Shown: one piece after another, positions 1 through 8,422 of the stretch
How positions within the stretch are numbered: position 1 is the stretch's first letter
How the letters are laid out: each line of letters opens with the position of its first letter
NCBI RefSeq assembly: GCF_007670255.1
Contig: NZ_SZVS01000009.1
Coordinates: 62,001 to 126,000, forward strand
Direction: 5' to 3'
From: Paenarthrobacter nicotinovorans
GTDB taxonomy: Bacteria > Actinomycetota > Actinomycetes > Actinomycetales > Micrococcaceae
Length of the DNA: 64,000 bases
The notes under the pieces: model-generated
What the model was told of the DNA's origin: nothing
What the model saw: only the letters and a program-made list of their open reading frames with translations
Databases searched by the model: none
Position numbers and translations under genes: made by a program

Positions 1-1
1 C

Positions 2-223
2 CGCAACAGATTCGATGTCCCGGCGACGAAGCTTTCGCACCGGCACATGGAAGTTCTGCTGCGGGAGGCCGGCATTGCGGATCCTTGGGTCATGGCCATG
101 TCGCTGACCTACGCGTTGGACCCGGAACGGATCGTTGACGATGTCCGGGCGCGGGGGATTTCACCACGACGACTCACCGATTCCTGGGGCGAGCTCATCA
201 CGAGGCTCTTGGGCGGCAAATAG
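2..223 (+). CDS. C-terminal part of an unidentified protein (truncated by window edge)
   Basis: The second frame is open from the left edge to a TAG, giving the last 73 residues of a protein whose start lies outside the window. The tail is hydrophilic and mixed-charge, with no membrane segment and no motif I can assign. It includes the stretches SHRHMEVLLREAG and RGISPRRLTDSWGEL. Base composition is normal for the window and nothing suggests decay. It is followed by about 310 bp before the ABC operon, so it is probably a separate transcription unit. No function is proposed. Confidence 0.6.
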   Translation, partial: RNRFDVPATKLSHRHMEVLLREAGIADPWVMAMSLTYALDPERIVDDVRARGISPRRLTDSWGELITRLLGGK

Positions 224-535
224 CCCCGGGTCCCGCCGCCCTGGCGCCTGGCAGCGGCGCATAAGTGCCGCCGTCGTCCATTTCGTGACGCAAGCTGCAC
301 ATAACAATCTGGCTGCAGGCCTTAAAGTGGCGTCGTCGAAGCAAAACGTGAAGCACTTATTGTGGTAGTTTCCTCTTGAATGTGACCCATGCCATATATG
401 GCCCGGTGATCACTGAAGAGGCGCTGGGGGAGCCAAACCACCCGCTGCGCCAATTCGCAGCTGACGCCGGCCACAGCCGGGAACCGCGGAAGGACGAGCT
501 TTGAGTTTTGCCACGATTCGGGGCAGCCACCCGAC
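224..535. other. intergenic region before the ABC uptake operon
   Basis: No convincing gene in 312 bp. The small open frames here overlap both neighbours in other frames. The stretch is more AT-rich around 300-400 than the flanking genes, which suits a promoter region. I could not find a -35/-10 pair with acceptable spacing. A perfect 12-bp palindrome at 391-402 is listed separately. Confidence 0.5.
391..402. promoter_or_regulatory. 12-bp perfect palindrome, candidate operator of the ABC operon
   Basis: GCCATATATGGC is a perfect inverted repeat lying 134 bp before the first permease start in an AT-rich intergenic stretch. Position and symmetry suit a dimeric repressor site, but no regulator gene adjoins it. 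Function is inferred only. Confidence 0.3.
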
Positions 536-1519
536 ATGCTGAAATATCTGCTGAAGAGATCGGGCATCTACCTGATCATGATCTTCCTGACCACAAGCGC
601 CGGATATTTCCTGGCAGTGTCCTCCCTCAAGCCGGCCGTCCTGGAGCAGGAAAAAATCCCGCGGCCAACGCCGGAGCAAGTCGCCGCATCGTTCCGTGGC
701 CTCGGGCTCGACCCGGACAAGAACCCCTGGGAGCGCTACGTCGAATGGCTGGGCGGCATCGTGACCCGCTGGGACTGGGGCCGCAGCCCGAACGGCGCCT
801 ACGTCAACGCAGAATTTGCGGACCGCGTCATGGTCTCCACCCGGCTCTTCATCGCCTCGATCATCCTGACGCTGATCATCGGCGTGGCCCTGGGTGTCTA
901 CTCCGCAGCACGCCAGTACAAGTTCCAGGACCGCGTCATCACGTCCTACAGCTACCTGGTCCATATCCTCCCAGCGCCCATCGCCTATTTCCTGGTCCAG
1001 CTCGGCGCCATCAGCGTCAATGAGGCCGTTGGCGAGCGCATTTTCTTCGTGACAGGAATTTCGACGCCGGGAATAGACCCGGGTTGGCCGGCTTTCGTTG
1101 ACCTTGTGGCCCACTACGCCGTGCCCACCTTTGCGATGACCATCTTCGGTTGGGCGGGCTACCAGATTGCCCAGCGGCAATACCTGCTGGACAACGTCAA
1201 TGCCGACTTCGTCCGCACCGCGAGGGCCAAGGGGCTGACCCGCAACCAGGCCATCAGGAAGCACGCCCTGCGCGTCTCCTTCATTCCCGTTGCCCAGAGC
1301 ATCGCTTTCACCATCCCGGCCATCTTCACGGGCGGCTTCTTCGCCGAGGCGATCTTCGCCTGGCCGGGGATCGGCCTTTGGAGCATCCAGTCCATCGGCC
1401 TGCAGGACGTCAACGTCGCCACGGCCACCCTGGCCTACGGTTCGGTCATCTTCGCCATCGGCGCCATCCTGGCCGACTTCGCCACCACCCTGGTCGATCC
1501 GCGAGTGAGGGTCCAGTAA
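536..1519 (+). CDS. ABC transporter permease, DppB/OppB type
   Basis: Membrane subunit of a peptide/nickel-family (PepT) ABC importer, 327 residues, about the usual family length. The first membrane helix is at residues 9-30, and a cluster of helices follows from about 105. The EAA loop that contacts the ATPase is at about 224-250, around ADFVRTARAKGL. It is first in a four-gene operon with permease 2 (TAATG overlap), a fused ATPase and the solute-binding lipoprotein. Substrate cannot be read from the sequence: oligopeptides, glycosides and opines are all known for the family. The ATG at 536 is the first start in frame after the intergenic gap. Confidence 0.92.
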   Translation: MLKYLLKRSGIYLIMIFLTTSAGYFLAVSSLKPAVLEQEKIPRPTPEQVAASFRGLGLDPDKNPWERYVEWLGGIVTRWDWGRSPNGAYVNAEFADRVMVSTRLFIASIILTLIIGVALGVYSAARQYKFQDRVITSYSYLVHILPAPIAYFLVQLGAISVNEAVGERIFFVTGISTPGIDPGWPAFVDLVAHYAVPTFAMTIFGWAGYQIAQRQYLLDNVNADFVRTARAKGLTRNQAIRKHALRVSFIPVAQSIAFTIPAIFTGGFFAEAIFAWPGIGLWSIQSIGLQDVNVATATLAYGSVIFAIGAILADFATTLVDPRVRVQ

Positions 1520-2487
1520 TGACAAACATCATTGACCCGATCGCCGAAATCGATGAGACACGGGTAGCCGACCAGGACGTCGTGATCGGCAAGTCCCGCA
1601 TCATCTTCCGTCGCTTCATGCGGAACCGGACCGCCGTCGCCGGCTTGTTCATCTTCCTGGCGCTGTTCCTGTTCTCCGTCTTCGGCGGGTTCCTGACGCC
1701 GTGGGACAAGGAGACCATCGATCCCCTCAACATCGGCATGCCACCGTCCCCGGACCACCTTCTGGGCACCACGCAGGCCGGCATCGACCTCATGGCGCTC
1801 ATAGTCGATGGAACCAGGACCTCGATCCTCATTGGCCTCATCGTGGGCGGCCTGTCCGTGCTGATCTCCGCCGTCTACGGCTGCACCATGGCGTTCTTTG
1901 GCGGCAAGGTGGATGCCACCATGCTGTTCATTCTCGAAGCACTCATCATGATGCCCGCCATCCTGGTGGTTGCCGTGGCGACCAGCGGCAGCGGAGGGCT
2001 CAAGAGCCTTCCCAGCTGGCTGCTGCTGGTGGTTGTGCTGCTGTTCTTCAGCTGGATGGGCACCGCACGCCTGGTGCGCTCGCTGTCCATGTCCCTCATG
2101 CAGCGTGATTACGTCAAAGCCGCCAAGTACATGGGTGTGCCTTCCCGCAGGATCGTTTGGCGACACCTGGTTCCAAACATCGGCTCCCTGCTGGTCCTCG
2201 ACTTCACCCGGGGTATTACCGGTGCCATTCTTGCCGAGGTTGCCTTCTCCTTCATTGGCATCGGCATCAAGCTTCCGGACGTCAGCCTCGGCGTCCTCAT
2301 TGGCCAGGCGACGGGCCAGGTGTCCTCCTTCCCCTGGATGTTCTGGGTACCGCTGATCGTGATGTTCTTCCTGACCGGTTCGCTGGCCATGATGAACGAC
2401 GGCCTCCGCGACGCCTTCGACCCCAGCTCCAGCTCGATCGGCCGGGCGAAGACGAAGACCAAGACCACGAAGGTGACCAACAAATGA
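1519..2487 (+). CDS. ABC transporter permease, DppC/OppC type
   Basis: Second membrane subunit of the same importer, 322 residues. The frame is open further upstream, but the ATG at 1519 overlaps the previous stop (TAATG). From there the protein begins with the hydrophilic N-terminus typical of DppC, then one helix (about 40-65), the family motif HLLGTTQAGIDLMA, four to five more helices, and an EAA loop around DYVKAAKYMGVPSRR. The Lys/Thr-rich C-terminus (KTKTKTTK) is unremarkable. The stop overlaps the next ATG by 4 bp, implying translational coupling. Confidence 0.92.
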   Translation: MTNIIDPIAEIDETRVADQDVVIGKSRIIFRRFMRNRTAVAGLFIFLALFLFSVFGGFLTPWDKETIDPLNIGMPPSPDHLLGTTQAGIDLMALIVDGTRTSILIGLIVGGLSVLISAVYGCTMAFFGGKVDATMLFILEALIMMPAILVVAVATSGSGGLKSLPSWLLLVVVLLFFSWMGTARLVRSLSMSLMQRDYVKAAKYMGVPSRRIVWRHLVPNIGSLLVLDFTRGITGAILAEVAFSFIGIGIKLPDVSLGVLIGQATGQVSSFPWMFWVPLIVMFFLTGSLAMMNDGLRDAFDPSSSSIGRAKTKTKTTKVTNK

Positions 2488-4649
2488 GCACCAACACCTC
2501 CCAGAACCCCGCCGAGCGCCTCCGCGACGCCGGACTCTACGCCCCCGGGGACGCCGTCCTGAGCGTCCGCGACCTCAACGTCCGCTTCAACTCCGAGAAC
2601 GGCGTGGTCCATGCTGTCCGGGGCGTCGACTTCGACCTCATGCCGGGCAAGACGCTGGGCATCGTGGGTGAGTCCGGCTCCGGCAAGTCCGTCACCTCGA
2701 TGGCCATCATGGGCCTGCTCCCCGAAACAGCGGACATCAGCGGCTCGGTGCGCTTCAAGGGCAAGGAACTCCTGGGCCTGGGTGACAAGGCCATGTGCAA
2801 GCACCGGGGCAACGACATCGCCATGGTGTTCCAGGACCCGCTGTCCTCCCTGACACCCGTGTACACGGTGGGCAACCAGATCATCGAGGCCCTCACGGTA
2901 CACAACCCCACCATGAGCAAGCAGGCCAAAGAAGCCCGCGCCGTCGAACTTTTGCGGATGGTGGGCATCCCGAGCCCCAAGGACCGGCTCAAGGCTTTCC
3001 CGCACGAATTTTCCGGCGGCATGCGCCAGCGCGTCATGATCGCCATCGCGATCGCCAACGATCCGCGGGTGCTCATCGCCGATGAACCCACGACGGCGCT
3101 GGACGTCACCATCCAGGCGCAGGTGCTGGAAGTCCTGCACACCGCTCAGGAGGAGACCGGTGCCGCCGTCGTCATGATTACGCACGACCTCGGCGTCGTG
3201 GCGGGCATGGCGGACGACATCATGGTCATGTACGCGGGCAAGCCCGTGGAGACCGGCACAGTGGAGGACATCTACTACAACCCGCGGATGCCCTACACGC
3301 TGGGCCTGCTCGGCGCCGTGCCCCGCGTGGACTCCTCGGAGAAGCAGTCGCTGGTGCCGATCGAAGGGACACCGCCCAACCTGGCATTGCCCGTTCTCGG
3401 GTGCTCCTTCGCAGCACGTTGCCCCATGGTCAGCGATGCCTGCCTGCACGGCGAACCCGAACTGATTCCCGTGCCGGGCTCTGCGGACCAAACGCTCGGC
3501 CACAAGGCGGCCTGCATCAAGGCCGATGAACTTTCCGGCGATGCCGACGCGCACAAGATCTTCCACGCGCCGGCCAAGCCGGTATCGAAGTTCGACGGCG
3601 TCCCCCGCCTCGAGCGCGCAAAGGTCCTGGAACTCAAGGACGTCAAGAAGCACTTCCCGCTTCTCAAGGGCGCCCTGATCAAGCGGCGCATCGGCACGGT
3701 CAAGGCCGTGGACGGGCTGAGTTTCGACATCCGCGAGGGTGAGTGCGTCTCGATCGTGGGCGAGTCCGGCTGCGGCAAGACCACCACGCTCCTGGAGATC
3801 ATGGAGTTCCACCCGGACCAGGTGGGGGAGGTTGTCATCGGCGGCGTCAGCAACAAGGCAGCCACCGACCACAAGACCACCATGGCCATGCGCAAAGAAA
3901 TGCAGATGGTGTTCCAGGACCCCACCGGCGCCCTGGACCCGCGCTTCACCGTGTACGAGGTCCTGGCCGAACCGCTGGAGAACCTGGGCATGCCCAAGGC
4001 TGCCGTCCGCAAACGGATCATGGAGCTCATGAAGCTGGTGGGCCTGCAGCCGGACCACGTCAACCGCTTCCCCAACCAGTTCTCCGGTGGGCAGCGCCAA
4101 CGCATCGGCATTGCCCGGGCGCTCGCCGTCAATCCCAAGCTCGTGGTCCTGGACGAACCCGTCTCGGCCCTCGACGTGTCCGTGCAGGCCGGTGTGATCA
4201 ACCTGCTGGACAAGCTGCGGGCCGAACTTGGCCTCAGCTACCTCATGGTGGCGCACGACCTCTCGGTAGTCCGCCACATTTCGGACCGGGTTGCCGTGAT
4301 GTACCTGGGCAAAATCGTGGAGACGGGCCACGTGGACGACGTCTTCGACAATCCACGCCACCCGTACACCAGGGCGCTGCTGTCCGCGATCCCGGTGCCG
4401 GATCCCGAGGTGGAACGCACCCGCGAACGCATCATTCTGCAGGGCGATCTTCCCAGCCCCCTCGACGCCCCGAAGGGCTGCAACTTTGCTACGCGTTGCC
4501 CGGTGTTCGCCGCACTGCCTGCCGAAAAGCAGGAGAAGTGCCTTACTCTGGAGCCGCCACTGGCTTCCGGGAAGGAAGGAGAACAGGACTTTGCCTGCTT
4601 CTTCCCGGATGGAGAAATTGATGCCGACATGCTGGTGGTGCATGCCTGA
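2484..4649 (+). CDS. fused double-domain ABC transporter ATPase (DppD-DppF type)
   Basis: A 721-residue protein with two complete nucleotide-binding domains, so one gene replaces the usual DppD/DppF pair. Domain 1 has Walker A GESGSGKS (about 62-69), signature FSGGMRQR and Walker B VLIADEP. Domain 2 has Walker A GESGCGKT (about 426-433), signature FSGGQRQR and Walker B LVVLDEP. Each half ends with the oligopeptide/dipeptide C-terminal region containing Cys-rich loops (CSFAARCP; CNFATRCP). I chose the ATG at 2484 because it overlaps the permease TGA by 4 bp. The frame upstream is only a shadow of the permease gene. Confidence 0.95.
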   Translation: MSTNTSQNPAERLRDAGLYAPGDAVLSVRDLNVRFNSENGVVHAVRGVDFDLMPGKTLGIVGESGSGKSVTSMAIMGLLPETADISGSVRFKGKELLGLGDKAMCKHRGNDIAMVFQDPLSSLTPVYTVGNQIIEALTVHNPTMSKQAKEARAVELLRMVGIPSPKDRLKAFPHEFSGGMRQRVMIAIAIANDPRVLIADEPTTALDVTIQAQVLEVLHTAQEETGAAVVMITHDLGVVAGMADDIMVMYAGKPVETGTVEDIYYNPRMPYTLGLLGAVPRVDSSEKQSLVPIEGTPPNLALPVLGCSFAARCPMVSDACLHGEPELIPVPGSADQTLGHKAACIKADELSGDADAHKIFHAPAKPVSKFDGVPRLERAKVLELKDVKKHFPLLKGALIKRRIGTVKAVDGLSFDIREGECVSIVGESGCGKTTTLLEIMEFHPDQVGEVVIGGVSNKAATDHKTTMAMRKEMQMVFQDPTGALDPRFTVYEVLAEPLENLGMPKAAVRKRIMELMKLVGLQPDHVNRFPNQFSGGQRQRIGIARALAVNPKLVVLDEPVSALDVSVQAGVINLLDKLRAELGLSYLMVAHDLSVVRHISDRVAVMYLGKIVETGHVDDVFDNPRHPYTRALLSAIPVPDPEVERTRERIILQGDLPSPLDAPKGCNFATRCPVFAALPAEKQEKCLTLEPPLASGKEGEQDFACFFPDGEIDADMLVVHA

Positions 4650-4728
4650 CAACACATGACTCATTTGAATAAATCCCTGGTCTCAAACTCGCAAATGATT
4701 TTCCAGTCGTAAACATGAAGGGCACACC

Positions 4729-6456
4729 ATGAAGAAGTACACGACGATCGGCGGCGTAGCACTGGCAGCAGCGCTGATGCTGACCGCTTGCGGCGGGGGA
4801 ACGCCGTCGGGTCCGGCCTCCCAGAAGGCCGAAGAAGCAGGCGGCGACATCAGCAAGCTGATCAGCGTCAACGCCAAGGAAGCCAAGGACCTGGAGCAGG
4901 GTGGCACGGTTACCCTCGCTGTGGGCAGTATTGGCCCGGACTTCAACAACAACTCCAATGTGGGCAACAGCGCGGACACCTCCGCTCTGCTGACTCCGGT
5001 CAACCCTGTCGGCATGAGCAGTGGCGGCATTGGCGGTTGCTGGAAGCTCGACTTCGATGGCAAGGCTTCACCCAACAAGGACTTCTGCGAGGACGTCAAG
5101 AGCGAAGTCAAGGATGGCAAGCAGACCATCACCATCAAGGTCAACGACAAGGCGACCTGGAACGACGGAACTCCGATCGACGTCAAGACCTTCCAGAACA
5201 CGTGGAACATGCTCAAGGGCGAGGACAAGGCCATTGACATCGTCACCGCGGGCGCCTATGCCTTCGTGGATTCGGTCAAGGCCGGTGCCAACGACAAGGA
5301 AGTCATCGTCACCACCACCCAGCCTGTCTACCCGCTGGAAAGCCTGTTCTTCGGCCTGATCCACCCGGCCATCAACACCGCTGACATCTTCAACAAGGGC
5401 TTCGCCGGGGAGATGCACCCCGAGTGGATGGCCGGACCGTTCAAGGTGGAGAAGTACGACACGACGGCGAAGACCGTCACCATGGTTCCCAACGACAAGT
5501 GGTGGGGCCAGAAGCCGGTTCTGGAAAAGGTCATCTGGCGCCAGATGGAACCGAGCGCAACCATCGCTGCTTTCAAGAACGGTGAAATCGACGCCACCAG
5601 CGGACGTACCCTGGGACGCTACAAGCAGCTCGAAGGCACCAAGGATGCCGACGTCCGCCGCGGCCAGCGCCTCTTCGCCGGCGGCCTGAACCTCAACGCC
5701 AAGAAGCCGGCGCTGACTGACGTGGCCGTGCGCAAGGCGATCTTCACCGCCGTCGACCGTAAAGCCATCCGCGACGTCCGCTTCAACGGCCTGAACTGGT
5801 CGGAAGAAAGCTCGGGCTCGATGATGCTTATGCCGTTCTCCCAGTACTACCAGGACAACTACCCCGTGAAGGACAGTGGGGCGGATGCCGCCAAGAAGGT
5901 CCTGACCGACGCCGGTTACGCGCCCAACGATAAGGGCATCATGGCGAAGGACGGTGTTCCTGTTGCCTTCAAGATCACCAACTTCGGCGATGACCCCACC
6001 ACCGCTGCCACCTCGCAGACCCTGCAGAACCAGCTCAAGGCCGCCGGCATGGACGTGACCATCGATCAGCGCGGTGACGCCGACTTCGGCAAGGTTGTTG
6101 GAACCCGCGACTTCGATGTGACTATCTCCGGTTACACCGTGGGTGCGGACGCAACGGATGCGGTCAAGCAGTACTACGACTCCACCACCAACGAGAACGG
6201 CCTTGGTGACGCCGAGCTCGACGCCGAGATCAAGCGCCTGGCGACCATCGCAGATGACACCGAGCGCAACAAGGCCGCCATGGAGGTTGAGAAGAAGCAC
6301 ATGGAGAAGTACTTCTCCATGGGAACCGTCCTCAACGGCCCGGAGATCCAGTTCGTGCACAAGGGCCTGGCCAACTACGGCCCGTCCCTGTTCAAGAGCA
6401 ACTCCAACGTTCCGGACTGGACCACCATCGGCTGGGAAAAGGGCGCCAAGAAGTAG
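4729..6456 (+). CDS. ABC transporter solute-binding lipoprotein, family 5
   Basis: Extracellular substrate receptor of the importer, 575 residues. A lipoprotein signal (MKKYTTIGG start, lipobox LTAC at about 21-24) is followed by a Gly-rich tether and an SBP_bac_5 (DppA/OppA-like) fold. An internal GEMHPEWMAGPFKVEKYD segment is typical of the family. It lies 79 bp after the ATPase with its own ribosome site (GAAGGG), so it may be translated at a higher level than the membrane parts. Placement last in the operon and the strong hairpin just downstream suggest this is the operon end. The substrate is unknown. Confidence 0.93.
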   Translation: MKKYTTIGGVALAAALMLTACGGGTPSGPASQKAEEAGGDISKLISVNAKEAKDLEQGGTVTLAVGSIGPDFNNNSNVGNSADTSALLTPVNPVGMSSGGIGGCWKLDFDGKASPNKDFCEDVKSEVKDGKQTITIKVNDKATWNDGTPIDVKTFQNTWNMLKGEDKAIDIVTAGAYAFVDSVKAGANDKEVIVTTTQPVYPLESLFFGLIHPAINTADIFNKGFAGEMHPEWMAGPFKVEKYDTTAKTVTMVPNDKWWGQKPVLEKVIWRQMEPSATIAAFKNGEIDATSGRTLGRYKQLEGTKDADVRRGQRLFAGGLNLNAKKPALTDVAVRKAIFTAVDRKAIRDVRFNGLNWSEESSGSMMLMPFSQYYQDNYPVKDSGADAAKKVLTDAGYAPNDKGIMAKDGVPVAFKITNFGDDPTTAATSQTLQNQLKAAGMDVTIDQRGDADFGKVVGTRDFDVTISGYTVGADATDAVKQYYDSTTNENGLGDAELDAEIKRLATIADDTERNKAAMEVEKKHMEKYFSMGTVLNGPEIQFVHKGLANYGPSLFKSNSNVPDWTTIGWEKGAKK

Positions 6457-6476
6457 CCTTCCCGCTGTAGTTTCCT

Positions 6477-6531
6477 GAAGGCCGGGAATCTCCCGAACCC
6501 GTTGAACGGTTCGGTGGGATTCCCGGCCTTC
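6477..6531 (+). terminator. hairpin terminator of the ABC operon
   Basis: Arms GAAGGCCGGGAATC (6477-6490) and GATTCCCGGCCTTC (6518-6531) pair perfectly. An inner stem CCGAACC/GGTTCGG forms inside the loop. It starts 20 bp after the lipoprotein stop. There is no U-run, as is common in high-GC actinobacteria. Confidence 0.7.
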
Positions 6532-6540
6532 GCCGTCCAC

Positions 6541-6630
6541 CCTCGCTCACATCCCCCGCGCTTCCCGGGGACGCTCGCTCACATCCCCCGTGCTTCCCGC
6601 CCACCCTCGCTCACATCCCCTGCTTCCCGG
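6541..6630 (+). repeat. 32-bp tandem repeat, array 1 (3 units)
   Basis: The core CTCGCTCACATCCCC starts at 6542, 6574 and 6606, exactly 32 bp apart, with a variable GC-rich second half. It is the same family as the arrays at 24242, 58673 and (inverted) 59107. It sits just behind the ABC-operon terminator and before the toxin-antitoxin promoter. Function unknown. Confidence 0.8.
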
Positions 6631-6642
6631 AATCGCAACGCT

Positions 6643-6670
6643 ATGTACATAACGTACGAGATGTACATAA
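6643..6670. promoter_or_regulatory. triple GTAC operator of the toxin-antitoxin operon
   Basis: Three palindromes centred on GTAC (6645-6648, 6654-6657, 6663-6666) are spaced exactly 9 bp apart. The outer two are the identical decamer ATGTACATAA at 6643 and 6661. TGTACA is the known core of YefM-YoeB operators, which fits the antitoxin encoded 27 bp downstream. The third palindrome coincides with the presumed -35 region. Confidence 0.65.
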
Positions 6671-6690
6671 TGGACAGAAGCGCGTAGTCT
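6662..6690 (+). promoter_or_regulatory. promoter of the toxin-antitoxin operon, probably leaderless
   Basis: TGTACA (6662-6667), 17 bp, then TAGTCT (6685-6690) resemble -35 and -10 boxes. The antitoxin ATG follows 6 nt after the -10, so transcription would begin at or next to the start codon. Confidence 0.5.
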
Positions 6691-6696
6691 GGAAAC

Positions 6697-6966
6697 ATGG
6701 GTATCGCAGACTACGTCGTGAGTGTTGCTGACCTCCGTGTTCACCTTTCAGACACGATCAACCGCGCCGCCTACGGCCATGAACGGATCAGCATCACCCG
6801 TCGAGGCAAGGTTGCTGCGGTGCTCATCAGTGCTGAGGATCTTGAGCGGCTGGAACGTCTCGAAAATGAGGCGGATCTTAGGGCCCTTCATGCCGCCAAA
6901 GCGGAAGATGATGGTGCCCGAGTGAGTCTGGATGACCTTCTGGAGGAAAACGGAATCGCTCGGTGA
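6697..6966 (+). CDS. type II antitoxin, Phd/YefM family
   Basis: An 89-residue protein, normal for the family. The N-terminal DNA-binding fold (about 1-60) has the typical start SVADLRVHLSDTINRA and the ITRRGKVAAVLISAEDLE strand-helix motif. An acidic C-terminal tail (about 65-89) would wrap the toxin. It neutralises the RelE-like toxin encoded next (GTGA overlap) and should repress its own promoter through the three GTAC palindromes just upstream. No Shine-Dalgarno is visible, and the -10-like TAGTCT lies 6 nt before the ATG. Confidence 0.88.
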   Translation: MGIADYVVSVADLRVHLSDTINRAAYGHERISITRRGKVAAVLISAEDLERLERLENEADLRALHAAKAEDDGARVSLDDLLEENGIAR

Positions 6967-7220
6967 GCCAATACCGGGTCGAGTTCAGCACGGCGGCCGC
7001 CAAGCAGATCCGAAAACTGGAGCCGCCTGTTCGCCGCAAAGTGCTGCTGGCCATCGTCGAACTTGAAACCAACCCCCGCCCTGACGGTGTGAAGAAGCTC
7101 TCCGCGGAGTCGAACGCCTGGCGGATCCGCATCGGGGACTACAGGGTCCTCTACGAGATCCACGACGGCGAACTCGTCGTCATCATTTTCCGGGCTGCCC
7201 ACCGCCGCGAGGTCTACTGA
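6963..7220 (+). CDS. type II toxin, RelE/ParE superfamily
   Basis: An 85-residue small basic protein. The GTG start at 6963 overlaps the antitoxin stop by 4 bp. It shows the RelE-fold signature: basic helix AAKQIRKL near the N-terminus, then WRIRIGDYRVLYEI and a C-terminal VIIFRAAHRREVY strand carrying the conserved Arg and Tyr. RelE-type members cleave mRNA in the ribosome and ParE-type ones poison gyrase. The WRIRIGDYRV motif and C-terminal Arg/Tyr favour the RelE side. The reading frame is intact, so the pair is likely functional. Confidence 0.87.
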   Translation: MSQYRVEFSTAAAKQIRKLEPPVRRKVLLAIVELETNPRPDGVKKLSAESNAWRIRIGDYRVLYEIHDGELVVIIFRAAHRREVY

Positions 7221-7234
7221 TCTAGCCTTGGGGC

Positions 7235-8305
7235 ATGACTTCACAGCCGATCCGTACCGCCGTCGCAGGCTTTGGGCTCTCCGGCAGCGTCTTCCATGCG
7301 CCGTTCATCGAAGCCAACCCGGCCTACGAGCTGAGCATCATCGCAACCTCGGACCCGGCACGGCAGGCGAAAGCCAAAGACCGCTACCCACAGGCGAAGA
7401 TCGTCAACACGCCCGGGGACATCCTCGCGCTCAAAGACGAGCTGGACCTCATCGTCCTCGGCACACCGCCGGCAACCCACTACCCGCTCGCGAAAGCCGC
7501 GCTGGAAGCCGGACTCGACGTCGTCGTGGACAAGCCCTTCGTGATCCACAGCAGCCAAGGCGAGGAACTGATGGCCTTGGCTGCGAAGGAAAGGCGGGTC
7601 CTCACCGTCTACCAGAACCGGCGCTGGGACGGCGATGCACTTACCGTGCAGAAACTGCTCGACGCCGGGACGCTGGGTGCCGTAACCCGGTTCGAGATCG
7701 GCATGGAGCGTTGGGCGCCGGAGATCGCCAAGGCGTGGAAGGCCAGTGCCACAGCGGAAGAGGGCGGCGGGGTCCTGTTCGACCTCGGCACGCACGTCCT
7801 GGACCTCGCGCTCCGCTTCTTCGGCCCGGCCACTGTCACCTATGCCGAAATCACCGCAAGACGCCCCCAGGAGAACGCCGACGACGACGTTTTCCTCGCC
7901 CTCCGGCACGATTCCGGTGTGATCACGCACGCCACCATCAACCTCAACAGCCACCTCCACGGTCCACGCTTCCGTATCCTCGGCACCGAGGGCGGCTTCG
8001 TGAAGTTCGGCACCGATCCGCAAGAGCCCTTTGTGCTGGGAGGAGGCCTGCCCACGGACCCGCAGTACGGCGTCGAGCCTGAAGAAAACCATGGCACGCT
8101 CCAGCTGGACGGCGAACGCAGAACCGTCCCCACCGAGCGCGGCGCCTACCCGGAGTTTTACCGTCTTCTGGCGGAAAAGCTCGACGACGGCGGCGCGTCG
8201 TCCGCGCGCCCGGTACCTGTGGATTCGGCCGGCCCGGTAGCGGTCCTGAGGCTGATTGAACAGGCCCGGGCGCTGGCTTCAAAACATTTTTTGGGAAAGG
8301 CGTAA
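7235..8305 (+). CDS. Gfo/Idh/MocA family NAD(P)-dependent oxidoreductase
   Basis: A 356-residue cytoplasmic dehydrogenase. The N-terminal Rossmann fold carries VAGFGLSGSVFHAPFI (about 9-24), and DKPF at about 97-100 supplies the usual catalytic Lys-Pro of the EKP motif. The C-terminal half is the typical substrate/dimerisation domain with GVLFDLGTHVLDLALRFFG. Substrates in this family are mostly sugars, inositols and related polyols; none can be named here. It stands alone between the toxin-antitoxin pair and an exported protein. TAGCCT at 7223-7228 lies 6 nt before the ATG, so the mRNA may be leaderless. Confidence 0.88.
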   Translation: MTSQPIRTAVAGFGLSGSVFHAPFIEANPAYELSIIATSDPARQAKAKDRYPQAKIVNTPGDILALKDELDLIVLGTPPATHYPLAKAALEAGLDVVVDKPFVIHSSQGEELMALAAKERRVLTVYQNRRWDGDALTVQKLLDAGTLGAVTRFEIGMERWAPEIAKAWKASATAEEGGGVLFDLGTHVLDLALRFFGPATVTYAEITARRPQENADDDVFLALRHDSGVITHATINLNSHLHGPRFRILGTEGGFVKFGTDPQEPFVLGGGLPTDPQYGVEPEENHGTLQLDGERRTVPTERGAYPEFYRLLAEKLDDGGASSARPVPVDSAGPVAVLRLIEQARALASKHFLGKA

Positions 8306-8422
8306 CCTCCACGGGTTCCCCAGCGATGTAGGGGGAGTACGGGCCACGCCCGCACGCTGATCATCCGGCAGCCACCCAACAGCTGCCGGGGCAATCCCCA
8401 AAATCGTTTGTCGGAGGGTTTT

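Noticed and set aside
2109-4664. 851-codon leftward open frame opposite the double ATPase gene
   Set aside because: Antisense shadow. The plus strand encodes a textbook fused ABC ATPase with all motifs; the leftward translation is His/Asp/Gly-rich nonsense.
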